Shown in pieces: positions 32,916 to 44,963 of a stretch of DNA of 64,000 bases. Below the pieces are notes generated by a model. It was not told the origin of the DNA and did no database searches. It saw only the letters and a list, made by a program, of their open reading frames with translations. Origin of the DNA: Drosophila persimilis (taxonomy: Eukaryota; Arthropoda; Insecta; Diptera; Drosophilidae); the NCBI RefSeq assembly GCF_003286085.1, contig NW_020825298.1, positions 12,710,001 to 12,774,000 on the forward strand, given 5' to 3'. Positions within the stretch are counted from its first letter, which is position 1. The number at the start of each line of letters is the position of its first letter. The position numbers and the translations under genes were made by a program.

Positions 32916-35900
32916 ATGAACCGATATATAACGCTGACCCAACTGGGGGACGGCACCTACGGCACCGTCGTGCTGGGCCAGCGCAAGGACACCGGCGAGA
33001 AGGTGGCCATAAAGCGGATGAAGCGAAAGTACTACTCCTGGGAGGAGGCCATGAACCTGCGGGAAGTTAAGGTGGGTCCTAAACAAGCACTAGAGTTTGA
33101 CTCCTCCCGAATTAGCGCCTTCCATTTTCAGTCCCTGAAGAAACTGTCGCATCCGAACATCGTCAAGCTCAAGGAGGTGATCAGGGAGAACGACACCCTC
33201 TACTTTGTGTTCGAGTACATGAAGGAGAACCTCTACCAAATGATCAAGGATCGGGACACCCACCTTCCCGAGCCAGAGCTGAAGAGCATTCTCTTCCAGG
33301 TGAACACTCAGCTAGAAATGAGATATTTTGCCATCTATAATCCAATTAACCCATCTGTTTAGGTTCTCACTGGCCTGGCCTTCATGCATCGTCATGGCTT
33401 CTTCCATCGGGATCTCAAGCCGGAAAATCTCCTCTGTTCCGGCCCGGAGCTGATCAAAATAGCAGACTTCGGTTTGGCAAGGGAGATTAGGTCGAGGCCG
33501 CCGTTCACGGACTATGTGTCGACGCGGTGGTATCGGGCGCCAGAGGTGCTGCTGCACTCCACCAACTACGGCAGCACCATCGACTTGTGGGCAATGGGCT
33601 GCATCATGGCCGAGCTGTACACGTTCCGACCGCTCTTTCCGGGCAGCAGCGAGGTGGACCAGCTGTTCAAGATCTGCTCCGTGCTGGGCACGCCAGAGAA
33701 GGTGAGTGCAGCTCAGGACCACAACAGAACATTATAATCTGGAAATATGTTATTTTTATTGCAGGGTGACTGGCCGGATGGTTACCGATTGGCGTCCATG
33801 ATCCACTTCCGCTACCCAGATTGCATCAAAGTGCCACTAAGCAGCGTGGTTAGCCGCTGCAGCCAAAACGGACTCGATCTGCTCGAGGATATGCTCGCCT
33901 ACGATCCCGACAAGCGTCCCACAGCCCAGCAGAGCCTCAAGTATCCGTACTTTCACGCCCTCAAGCGGATCTCTCCCACGGCGGCCACCAAGGCGAATGT
34001 CCGCCTGAGCTCCAAGTATGCGGCGGCTTCTTCTGGCCAACTGCTGCTACCTCAGACCCAAACTGTGTCAAACCACGTGCTTCCGGTGCAGGAGAAGCTC
34101 CAGGCTGTCACCGAACTCATCCACCAGGGCAACAACAACATGAACAATATGAAGAACATAAACAACAACAACAACAGCAGCCTAAGCAATGGCAAGAGTG
34201 TTTCAAAGAACGTGAGCATGCCGAGACAGTACCAGCCGAAGCTGAACTTCCTAACCAGCAACGACATGCGCATGCCTGTTGCTGGTGGAGGAGCGATCCC
34301 ACACGCCCTGGCAGACTCTTCCAGCCTGGGCGGGCCCACAGGAGATCAGGGCCAGCCACAGCATCAAAATCAGCCACAGAACGGAGGTGAATCCATAAAC
34401 GACATCTACTTGAATCGCAACATTGCACAGCTTTTTGGATTGCCAGCAGCAGCGGGATCTCAACAGCAGCTGTACCACCCGAATGTCTCCTTCAGCAACA
34501 CCATGTCCCGCAACGCCGGGGCTATCTATGTGAACGGAAGCCAGCTGAGCTACGACACGGCCAACAAGAATGCCAAGAACAATGCCAAGCTCGTTGTTGG
34601 CGCAGCTGCCACCAACGGAGGCTACTATGTACCGGCGACACGTAACTCCCTCCTTGCCCCTGATGCCAAGGTCTACAACGTGTTCTCCAAGGTGAGCGCC
34701 AGCCATGCCCCGCCCAGTATAATCGTGCGCCAGCCACAGCAACAGCAACAGCAGCAGCATCAACATCCCGCCTATGAAGCATCATCAATGTTGGGTGGAG
34801 GAGTACTCAATGGAGCCGCCATTCGGTTGTCCGCGCGATCCCGTCCGCCCGGGCAGGAGTCCACGTTAAGATCCGATGATCTGGACCAGATACTCGGGTG
34901 AGTTGTTTGTCATTAGAAGGGAACGACTGTAGGCACACTTTCTTGAGCACTTTACTGTGTAGCATCCTTATCTATTGTTCGCTGCACTTGAGATTCATTC
35001 CGTTCACTCCACCATGTAACTTTGTCTTTGTGTTTCGTGCAGCTCCAAGCTGAAAACCTCCGCCAAACGCCAGCGTAATGCCAAGGCCAACATGCTGCTG
35101 GAGGACCTGTTTGGGCAGCTGTCGATGGACTCCGATAGCGACGGCAAGTACCCGCACACGGTGCCGCCCACTCAGCAAGCTAAGAGTGGGGCCCGGCGAG
35201 AGCGCGACCTCTTCGGCGAGAGCTTCCTGCGGCCCGGCATCCGAAAGAAAAATACCCAGAGCAGCCTGGAGGTGAACAACGGCAGTCACGCGGACTCGCT
35301 GTAAGTAGGAGGCGGAGGAGGAGGCTCCCTGGCCTGCATGCTCTTGTAGACCTTGTCCCATGCTTCTTTCAATCCTCTGTCATTCATGTCGTCCATGTTG
35401 TGCTCTTTCTATACATTGTGCTCTGTGTCTTTCTCCATTTCTCCCTTTCTCTCTCTCCCCTCTCTCTCTCTCTGTGTGTTTCTCTGTCATCGTTTTGTGT
35501 CTTTTCATTTGCTTGTCATTGAACATTTTGTGTGGGTGCCACAAGTGATAACTCCTCCTCGTCCTCCCCCTCAATTGATGAAGAATGTCGCTTTTGGCCC
35601 ATAAGGTAAAAACCAACATTCGACGCCAAGTTGTAAATACATTTGAGAAGAAGTAGAAGTATCTAGAAATAGTGTCACTATATCATTGCATCTGTACGAT
35701 TACCGTAGTCACAACTTATTATTTGCCTACCTCTGTGTACGTAGCGTTTTGGGATAAACTACTATCCCAATTATTGCTTTGAATTTGATTTATGTATGGA
35801 ACACAAATCTCCAGATAAACTACGATTTGAGGACCTAGAGATCCCTTACTGACTACGTAAGATTGAAATATCCATCCACACTCTTTCAGAGCACAAAACA

Positions 35901-36040
35901 CACAGAAGCCGAAGCCAGCAGCAGGAACAGGTGCCGCGGCATTCCCCTGGGATGAGACCAACAAGACGGAAGATGAGAAGCTGACCGCCTGGATGGTGGC
36001 CGAGAATGGTAACTTGAATTTGGGTAATCAGCAAGCGTAG
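32916..36040 (+). CDS. MAK/ICK (CILK1) family ciliary protein kinase
   Basis: These CDK-like kinases act at ciliary tips to control cilium length and intraflagellar transport turnaround. Exons: 32916-33071, 33132-33299, 33363-33701, 33765-34897, 35043-35300, 35546-35605 and 35890-36040, totalling 754 aa. The kinase domain covers residues about 4-290: GDGTYG glycine loop, VAIK with K33, [15 protein letters not shown], and a TDY activation motif ([17 protein letters not shown]), the dual site phosphorylated by CCRK in this family. The long tail is disordered, with Asn-, Gln- and Ser-rich runs, and has short conserved blocks ([55 protein letters not shown]). A 5' UTR exon begins at 32862. I believe this is CG42366 in D. 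melanogaster. Confidence 0.92.
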
Positions 36041-36786
36041 AAGTCGACAGCACTCCAATCAATCCAAATCAAGTAGTCGGTTAGCAACAGAAAATTCGGG
36101 CAGCACCACACCACAATCCACAATTCATTGAGCCATTGGCATGCATGGCGTTCCACCAGGTATTTCTATTATCCCATTATCATATTCCCAGGATCGCTGC
36201 TGGAGAATAAATTCTGAGGGGATCATTGACTAGCAAAGTGCCGTTGTACCTGAAACAGAATGAAATGAATACTCGTACTGAATCTGAATGCAAATCGTCA
36301 AATCATCCAATCATCAAACTATCAGTGCATTGAATCCAATCAGCGCGTAAAGTTAGAGTTAATGTTGTTAATGCTGTGATACAGAATAAGCTAAATATTA
36401 ATCTAAGAGCGTAAGCTGTACTTTAATCTATGCTAATATAATCCGAGTGAGTTTTGAACAGCTAGATTGTTGATGATTCGCCCCCCCTTGCGACAGATAC
36501 GAGTAGAGCTGGATCTGAAACTGGAACTGGAGATGGAGCAAGTGCAAGGGATTCGGTTTCATTTCCCTAATACGATTTCGACAAGAGTCGGTGCGCGTTG
36601 CATAAGCCCGAAGCATTGCACTGTTTGCGGGGGATTCAATTTCATCATCTCCCATAACTTGGCCACTGCGACAATGGGCCATGGGCTCTGCATATAAAAG
36701 CTAGTAGAGACAAGCCCTTAGTCATCAGTCGATTACGTTCCACCCACAGCTACAGCCCCATCTCCAGCTCCAGCGCTAGCTCCAGC
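36041..36786. promoter_or_regulatory. Kinase 3' flank and cuticle-gene promoter
   Basis: The left part is the kinase 3' UTR. A TATA box (TATAAAAG, about 36695-36702) lies about 90 bp upstream of the cuticle gene start codon, consistent with strong stage-specific transcription. Tandem AGCTCCAG-like units fill the leader (36758-36786). Confidence 0.6.
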
Positions 36787-37162
36787 ATGAGTGCCCGGGT
36801 AAGCGCCAAACACTATGAAAGTCTATCCGCAGTCTAAAGAAGCCCTTGAGTAGTCTACCAGCATTGGCGTTTGCCTGATCCTGTGTGCATTTGCCGCTGT
36901 TCAGGCTGCCATCATCGCCAGCCACCCCGATGAGCTGATTTCCAGCCCACCTCAGTATGAGTTCCATTATGCCGTCCACGACAGCGAAACTGGGGATGTC
37001 AAGGACCAGTTCGAGCATCGGCGTGGCGAGTATGTAACGGGTCGTTACTCCCTCATTGAACCCGATGGCCATCGCCGAATTGTGGACTACACCTCCGATC
37101 CGCTGTTGGGTTTCAATGCGCAAGTTCGTCGTGAGCCCGTTGCCAGCATCTCCCGCTACTGA
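36787..37162 (+). CDS. RR-2 cuticle protein (Cpr family), plus strand
   Basis: Chitin-binding exoskeleton protein secreted by epidermis. Exon 1 (36787-36798) encodes only MSAR; a 55-nt intron ending agtag at 36853 follows, and exon 2 (36854-37162) gives a total of 106 aa. The signal peptide is [20 protein letters not shown] then QA. The Rebers-Riddiford domain is [20 protein letters not shown]... [20 protein letters not shown] then [10 protein letters not shown], the extended RR-2 type of rigid cuticle. The more obvious acceptor taccag, 9 nt downstream, breaks the frame, so the less common tag site is required. Cytology suggests one of the Cpr30F/Cpr31A pair; I could not decide which. Confidence 0.85.
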
Positions 37163-37635
37163 ACAGACACCGAAAAGGGACAATCTCAGCGGACAGAACT
37201 CTGAAACTACCATATATCATATGATATGTATTTGTACAATATATCCACAGGCTGTTGTTTTAAAAGTGTTTGTCTGATCGAGATTGTTTTCTAAAAATGC
37301 ATTTATTGCCTTCTATTTACACATAATATGTACAATATTACGCAGATGAGATAGGACCCCACTTGTACCGATATGAGGCGCTACCGGTAGTTGAGTGGCG
37401 AAGAGTCTTAGTGGAAAAGTCATCGAAGAGGAAGCAGAATAGACGCATAGGGCATGTGTAGAGCGTAGAATGTAGATACGATACGATACGATACGAGGTG
37501 GTGTCTGGGTGTCAGGTAAAACATAGTTCGGCTAAAGTTCAGATACAGATGCGGATGGGTGGTCGTCGTCGATGCGATGAAATCAGTGTTTGATATCTCT
37601 CTCTCTCTCTCTCTCTGCCTATCCAGCTCTTCGAC
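37163..37635. other. Spacer between convergent cuticle genes
   Basis: Holds both 3' UTRs, a GATAC pentamer run (about 37476-37494) and a CT dinucleotide run (about 37596-37616). No gene is visible. Confidence 0.5.
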
Positions 37636-38152
37636 TTATTGGTACAAGCCGAGGGGCAGTTTGGGGGCGGCGAGCAGCTTTGGGGCCCCATAGGCCAGGG
37701 GTAGAGGAGACAGGACCTTGGCAATGGGAGCAGCCTTGATCACCTTGTGGCCTAGAGGATCTCGGCGGACGACGGCATTGAAACCATTGTGGGCATCCGA
37801 GGTGTAGTCCACGGTACGCAGGTATCCATCGGCATCGATAAGTGTGTACTGGCCCTGCACTTGATCTCCCTTGCGGGACTCCGTCTGGCTCTTAATGTCG
37901 CCGGTGTGCTCGTCGTGCACCGAGTAGGCAAAGTCATAGTGGGCGGGCGCCTCAACCTCGACAGCCTTCAGCAGGGGCTTGACAAGACCCGGAGAGTGGT
38001 AGATGGGGCTCAGTGGGAGCTCGATGGCGGCGGCAGCGCCCACACCCAGGATGAACAGAGACAAAAGCTGCAATGGAGCGGATGGAGAACGGTGGTTAGT
38101 GGAGAATCTCCTTCTATGATTGTCTCTAATCCTTTTAACTTACAGCGAACAT
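37636..38152 (-). CDS. RR-2 cuticle protein (Cpr family), minus strand
   Basis: Exon 1 (38152-38144) encodes MFA, followed by a 76-nt intron and exon 2 (38067-37636); total 146 aa. The signal peptide is MFALLSLFILGVGAAAA. The RR-2 domain reads HYDFAYSVHDEHTGDIKSQT... GQYTLIDADGYLRTVDYTSD and GFNAVVRRDP. The flanks are rich in Ala, Pro and Leu (VIKAAPIAKVLSPLPLAYG). It faces the other cuticle gene tail to tail. A TATA box (TATAAAAG on the minus strand, plus about 38258-38265) lies about 110 bp upstream of the start codon. Such genes are switched by ecdysone-pulse factors, which cannot be read here. Confidence 0.93.
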
Positions 38153-39734
38153 TTTGGCTAGGAATTTGTTTTCGATTTGGACGGTGGTGTCTTGGTAGTT
38201 GGCTTCACTTGGGGCTCCTGCACTGAACTATGTCTCCAAGTGTCGCGCTCGCAACTTTTATATAGCTCGTCGAGTCAAAGCTCTCTGGCCCCACCTCCAT
38301 TCCAAATCCAAGCCCAAACACACGCACCACGCACCGCGAACCGGAATCCGGCTAATGCAAAATTGTTATCATTTTTTAATTTTATTTTTTGGCAAATTTT
38401 GTACTGTGGTAATAAAACATTCACAGTGCTTTGCTCCAGTTTGTAGCAACAATGTAGGCAAAGCTAAGCTCATGTTTCTGGATTGTCAATCGGGTCCTAT
38501 GTGACCCATACGCCACAGTCATACAATGGAACCCAGCATACCATTCAAACTACGATCATGGTCCAAAGTCAAGTGAAAGTTGTCTGATATCAGAGAAGCA
38601 ATTAATCCAATATGATAGGTTTTAGTTGGTTTTCGTGGGTTCAAAGATTTGATTTCGAATAATGGTATTTGATAGAGATCATGAGAAAGGAAGGATTGAC
38701 CACAGACGGTAAGTATACTTAAGAGATCAATCTATAAATGTTCGTATCTTTATTGGCGTCTCCCCTTAGCCCTTTAAGTAAATTGTGGGGGCTACTTCAC
38801 TTCCATTTTATCTCCACAACTCCACTATTAGGATCACTTTGCTGACAAGTTAACTGACATATTGAATGGCCGAATGGGAAGGGGATAAGCTTATCGCCGT
38901 CACAACAAACAAATTGCACGTTGACATTCGCAGATCGTTTGATCGACAAACCTGAGAAATGCCGTAAAGAGCTTTGCCGATTTTCCACTTAATTAATTAA
39001 TCAAATTGCAACATCCGCCAGAGTGCCGTGCCCCCCAAGATCTCTGATCCGGCCAGATCTGGGTCTGGTCAGGTGGCAGTGCTGTCGCCTTCGCCTTTCA
39101 CGCATGCTCCGCACACAAATCAATGCGAAAAAGGTAGGCAAAGTAAAGGCTCCAAACCAAACGAAACACCAAACACGTTGCCAAATTCAATATGAAGTAA
39201 TATGCGCTGGAGTAGAGTGGGGTCAGGTGAAGTTGAGTGGGGTGGAGCTGACAGGCGGTGCGGTGCGTATGAGTATTCGTATTCGTATCTTGCGCCACAT
39301 TCATTTAGAACAAGATTACGATTTCATTGCGAGTGGTCGTGGACCAATTTTGGAGTCGCCACCGCCTGCTCACGCACTTGGACAGTTTGACTTCTCTGCC
39401 CCTACTCCCCTACTCCCCAGGACCCCTGTCGCCCTTCTCCATCATCCGCGGGCGTGCTTGCTGTCGCCCGCTGTCCAGCATCGCCCAACCCAATCAGCAA
39501 CAAGACATATAAATTTAAGTAGTCTCTATAAATAATAAGTTGTGTCTACTTAGCGACATGTACACACGAGTAGATCGTGTCCGATACAAGTGCGAGGAGG
39601 GGATTGGATTGGGGAAGGGAAGCAGTTTAGCTCATTCTGGCCGATCACTGTGGATTACCGCCAGATCGGTAGACAAATAGCGGAGAAAATAAAATATTGG
39701 GCCAAATATCCATAATCATTGATAATGTCTGTGC

Positions 39735-40660
39735 CAAATCAAGGATTTTCTTCAGATCACAGGAAGCCGTGGCACACCCAGATCGGCCCGATACGTATGA
39801 CAGAGGAATATATCAGTAAGCTATCCTTATTGTCCTTGGTATTAAAATGACTCCAAACAATCCGGGACACGAACCCGATCACAAGGAGGGGCCAAACGTT
39901 CAAATCGGATGAGAAATTGATATAGCGATTTAATTAACAATCGGTTTACTAATTTAAAAAAGCGTTACGCATGTTTTTACATGACTTCTACTTTCTTATT
40001 ATCGCCCCCAGTAAGATCAGCGGTGAGTTCTCGAACTAATAATATAATTTAGTACCATCAGTAGCCGTCGACCGCCACCAGTGAAAATTTAGTTCAAAAA
40101 ATCCCCGGTGACCGGTGGGAGCGCCACTGTACAATAAAAAAAAAAACAGCGACCTTCTGCTGATTTATGTTCGCCTGGTATCCCAGATCTGAAATTTCTC
40201 GTTTTCTGTCATTTGAGCACTCGCAAGTTGAGGGCTGTTGTTGTACTACAACAACAACAATTGTTGTACAACAATTGACAACAACAACAACAGCATTTTG
40301 GACAACAACAACACTCAGCTTGCGAATTCTCAAATGACAGAAAACGAGAAATTTCAAATGTGGGATACCAGGCGAACAGAAATGAGCAGAAGGTCGCTGG
40401 TTTTATTTAATTTTTTTCTCTACGTTTTGAGCCCCCAAAAGTATGCAAAACAAATTCCCAATCGCTCTTTGTGGGAAAATCGCAAATCGCTGTAACTCCG
40501 CCATTTTACATACGATCGGGACATGCTACACCTCATCGTGATCCGAAGAAAATCCCCGATTTTTGTATATCAAGGACAATAAGGATATTATCTTTTAGCT
40601 CTACAGATCTACTCCGATTTAGAAAATTCGGTGCTCCCCTGGCGGCGACCAGACCTACAA
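39735..40660. repeat. Scattered repeat blocks flanking the palindrome
   Basis: Left block CTATCCTTATTGTCCTTGGT (39822-39841) is found inverted at about 40562-40585 (ATCAAGGACAATAAGGATA). Left block ATTTTCTTCAGATCAC (39745) is found inverted at about 40536-40556 (GTGATCCGAAGAAAATCC). A CCACCGGTCACC-like block near 40105 resembles CTGGCGGCGACC near 40638. Order is not that of one simple inverted repeat. Confidence 0.5.
40147..40399. mobile_element. Long palindrome, probably a foldback MITE
   Basis: Two 86-bp arms (40147-40232 and 40314-40399) are inverted copies with 7 mismatches (about 92 percent identity). They enclose an 81-bp loop of CAA/TTG repeats that is itself partly self-complementary. 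The outer ends read CAGCGACCTTCTG. A/T-rich flanks (AAAAAAAC and GGTTTTATTT) make the target duplication unclear. There is no coding capacity. It could be a non-autonomous DNA transposon, or a hairpin RNA locus if transcribed. Confidence 0.7.
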
Positions 40661-41323
40661 TCCTACGGTAGAGGTCCTTCGATGTCCTTTGCTTTTGATA
40701 CAATTTTCAAAATAGGCGATATATCTAGGGCAAATAGGCCCAGCTCGACGAAGAATTTACTTTGCCAGGATCGTGAGGATCCAGACTTTCAACCCCCATT
40801 GAAATCTCTGCTATGAGAATTTCAATTTATACCGGCTGTTGCAATCAAATTTTACGCATTTCTAAAATTTTTATTATCCATTTCGATTGCGGTTTTTTTT
40901 TTGTTTTTTTGAAATATCAAAAATTGCAAATAGATACATATTCACTAATTTTTCAGATTTTTCTTAATTTTTCAGATGTGTTAAAAATACGACGCACATA
41001 ATACACATAATCATTCGTCCACATATGAATTGTATATGCAAAAAATTTAAGGAAATCGCTAGCACATTGCACTACGTAGAGCTGTATAATAAATATTTTC
41101 ATAATAATTGGCAATTTCGAAAAAGGTGAAACTTGCACTTTGCTTGTACTTTAAACCATCAGTTCGTCATTAAAAATGCAATAATAATAAACACAATAAG
41201 AACAATAAAAACGAACAAATGGTTTTAAGTACAGACAAATTGCGAGTGAGGTAAACAAAAAAGCAAAAGCTGTTAACAAGAATTAATGCCACGGTCCTCA
41301 GCGGACGACGTGCCGCAAGTGGC

Positions 41324-44066
41324 TCATTGTCTGAGGGAGAATGACAGCTTGGGCCTGGAATTGTTTTTCCCTAATATGACTTTTTGCTCCTCTTTGACGC
41401 GTTTTTCCTGTTCTTTGCGCATGCGTTGGCGTTCCTCGTCCATCAGACGCTGCTCTTCAATTATTGCTAAGCGTTCCTCGGCCTAAAGCAACACAGAAAA
41501 GCATTAAGAAAATTTTTTAAGTAATAATAATCTTTGATAGCTTACCAATTTTCTTTGAGCCTCTTCTATTTTACGATTATTTTCGGCCAAAATCTCTTCA
41601 AGCTCTTCGCGTTTTTGCTTTTCATCCTCCTATAAAACCCAAACAAAATGTCGTATTAATAAAGCATGCCTAGTATTTTAACCATAGCTTATAACTATGA
41701 AATAGAAACAGTTTCTTGACATCAGCGATGCGATGCAAACTATGCGATAATTGGACGCACAGAAGTTTGTGGTTGCAGTTTTTCATTTTTTTTTTTTGCT
41801 TGATGGGCTGCAAATGCAGTTAAATCTATTTTTATGTTTAACAATAAGTTACAAAGAAAATTTTGGTGAAAGTAAAAACATTTAGTAGTGTCTAATAAGA
41901 ATGTTTTAAGTAAGTTCTTCTTTTAGTTTATTACAATATAATAGCACACAACATAAACAAATGTACTAGTATTTCTAAATTGTTGGTCATTTCATTTATT
42001 TTTTGTTTTTTTTTGTTTTGTTGCTACTTACTATTTAAATGGGTCATTATTCCAGTATAATGGCTAAATTTGTTTGGTAATTTTTAGACTTTTTGGATAT
42101 TTTTCGTTTTGATTTTTTTTTGTTTTGCTAATTCCATACACATTTTTTGGAAAAATAAAAAGCTTCAAAAACAAACATGAAAATCGCAAACTGGGTACGA
42201 AAATGTGGAAAAACGGCAATCCGGCTTAATAAAATATTACAAACTGATGTTCTATAAAACTAAAACCTTGGCGAGTGAGTCTTAAACTATCTTCAGTCTT
42301 CTGGTTGTCGATCACATATTGTTTAGCTATGTACGTTATAGCTTGTATCGTTATATCGTTAGATGTTGATGGCTTATCACATCGTCCACGAGATATCTTT
42401 TGCTTAGGACACTCACCCGTCATTTGTCTTTATTTTTCAAGCAGCGTACAGATGGAACTAAGTAGTCGGCAGGCTCAAAGCCCGCCCCCACAACTAGACC
42501 ACCTAACTATCGCAACTAACTTAAAGACTTCAAGACTGTACGCGAACCTGGGTTTTTTAGAGAAGAGTAGAGGAGTGCGCGAGCAACCTTTGCTTATCTG
42601 TGCTTCCATGGACCAAGGGCTTCACAGCATGCTTGCTTTAACTCCGGCACGGGGCTCTGTGTGATTTGCTGGGATTTCTGTGTATTTTTTACGCACTTTC
42701 GCATGAAACACGCACTTACTCGTACATACAACAAGAGTATCACGCTGAATACGGTCTACAAAAAGCGTAGTATGCGCCCAATGATAACAACGGGTTACAA
42801 AAACCAATACCAAAATAAAATTTTAAATAAGATGTAGGTAAGAACAAACAAAGGATGAAGCTAATAGTAAACGTATGCAATATTTTTTGGGCATCAAAAC
42901 TGTGACACATGCGACACTTGGCAATGTCGTTATTTTGGCTTTTTTGGTAGGAAAAATAAAAATTACAAAATTATTGGCAAGAAGATAGATGCGAAACCTG
43001 CCGCGGCGTTCCCAGGTGGGGCTCAGTGGGGTTGTGTGCAGGCGTGTGGCGATAGAGGCGAGCTGAAAAATGCCAGGTTAGTGATGCAAGAGGTGGTGGG
43101 GTGTTAGCCATGTCTACGCCTTTAAACAGTTAAATATGGGGTGGTTCATGGGTTATGCAAGTTATTTAAATGAAGGGATGGGGGTTTGGGAATATTTTAC
43201 AGATGCATGTACACACGCGCACACTGAGCCGTTGCTGAAAACGCCGCTTGAGCAATTTCTGGTGGCATTGTGAAGACGACTGTTTTTAACTGCTGTTTAA
43301 TTTTGTTCATGTTTTCGGTAGTTGTCGTTTTGTGTGTAGTTTTCTGACAGTGATAGCAGCAGTCGTCCAGCGAAATCTGATTACGAGCACCTACCTCGCG
43401 ACGGCGTTCTTCTTCGCGTATCTGCTCGCGCCGCCTCTCCAGTTCCAGCATCATTTCTCGCTCCATTTCGGCCTTGGCGGTCTCGACGCGACGGTTAACC
43501 TCTTGTTCAATCTCATCGCGCCGCTTTTCTAGCTCCTCCTCAACACGCTTCTTAACCAGCATCTCGATACGTTTCGCTGCTTCCTCCTCGACAGTTTTTT
43601 GCTCAGCCTCTTTTTGTCGACGCTGCCGCTCCATTTCCGCCAGACGCTCCACCTGCAACTGGTTTTGCTGCAAAAGATTTTTGATAAATTCAGTTTAATT
43701 CCGATTGTAGGAAACACCACTTACTTCGTCCAGCTTCTTGAAGCGGCTGCGCTTGTGTCTGCTACGCTGAGACTCATGGTCCGAATATTGGCTATCCCCG
43801 CTCGATGAACTGGACCGTTTTCGAGTCTTTGATATAGATGGTGAGCTGCGATATTCTGTATGCCTGTCGCTCCGATGCCTCTCGCGGTCTCGGTCACGCC
43901 GGCCATGGTGGTTCACCTCTGTGGATTTATCTCTGCCAGTTCTCGTGCTGCTGCGCTCGTGGTCGTGGTCCCGATCCCGATTGTGAGACTTACTGCGTTT
44001 CTTGTGCTTGCTTTTGTGATGCCGGCGCTTTCCCGACGTGCTTGGGGTGCGTGAACGGGAACCCAT
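41324..44066 (-). CDS. Arglu1: ARGLU1 homolog, arginine/glutamate-rich splicing cofactor
   Basis: ARGLU1 binds RNA and U2 snRNP proteins through its halves and also acts as a coactivator with Mediator. Minus-strand exons: 44066-43725, 43667-43395, 41629-41546 and 41482-41324, giving 285 aa (human 273). The N-terminal third is Arg/Ser/His-rich ([20 protein letters not shown]). The rest is a highly charged helix ([20 protein letters not shown]... [20 protein letters not shown]), ending [15 protein letters not shown], nearly the same as human [17 protein letters not shown]. Intron 2 is 1765 nt, against 55-65 nt for the others. In vertebrates the corresponding intron is ultraconserved and is used for autoregulation by intron retention, so the long intron may be functional. 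Confidence 0.95.
41630..43394 (-). other. Long intron 2 of Arglu1
   Basis: A/T-rich 1.77 kb with no repeat I can name. Two overlapping frames (42275-42664 plus and 42226-42423 minus) have no recognisable content. Candidate poison exons or conserved blocks could not be singled out by eye. Confidence 0.6.
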
Positions 44067-44322
44067 AGTGAAATAATTACTATTATTTCTATCACTGGCT
44101 TTTAATTAAGCCGCTTTCAGCTCACACAACAAAACAATCTATAAATTTATACAATTTTCACAATGCTCGAAAACAGTGCTGTTAACGTTGTTACAATCCA
44201 TTCTTTTACACCTTTTACAGTACTTTTTTTTCATGGTATTTTTTAGTGTTTTTCTTAAATAGTGTTGTATAATTTGCGACTCTTTGTTTATTGTTAATGT
44301 TTTTATAATTTGATTGTAATTT
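44067..44322. other. Spacer between Apf 3' end and Arglu1 start
   Basis: A/T-rich 256 bp containing the Arglu1 promoter and the Apf 3' UTR; no gene visible. Confidence 0.45.
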
Positions 44323-44891
<569 letters not shown>

Positions 44892-44963
44892 TTAGAACTG
44901 AGCTCGATGTGCACGTTTTTGAGTGAATTCATTACATAAAAAATTGTTAAAATTACTTACACG

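Larger units (their letters stand above)
38270..41323. other. 3-kb gene-poor interval with repeats
   Basis: No gene is supported between the cuticle gene and the 3' end of Arglu1. The left 1.4 kb is unique-looking sequence. From about 39700 to 40860 several blocks recur in altered order or orientation, around a large palindrome (40147-40399). The rest is A/T-rich. Confidence 0.5.

Noticed and set aside
39023-39535. 170-codon plus-strand frame
   Set aside because: Low-complexity Pro/His tail, no similarity, overlaps open frames on both strands in a gene-poor region.
42275-42664. 129-codon frame inside Arglu1 intron 2
   Set aside because: Hydrophobic start suggested a signal peptide, but no promoter, no family, and an equally long frame lies on the other strand.
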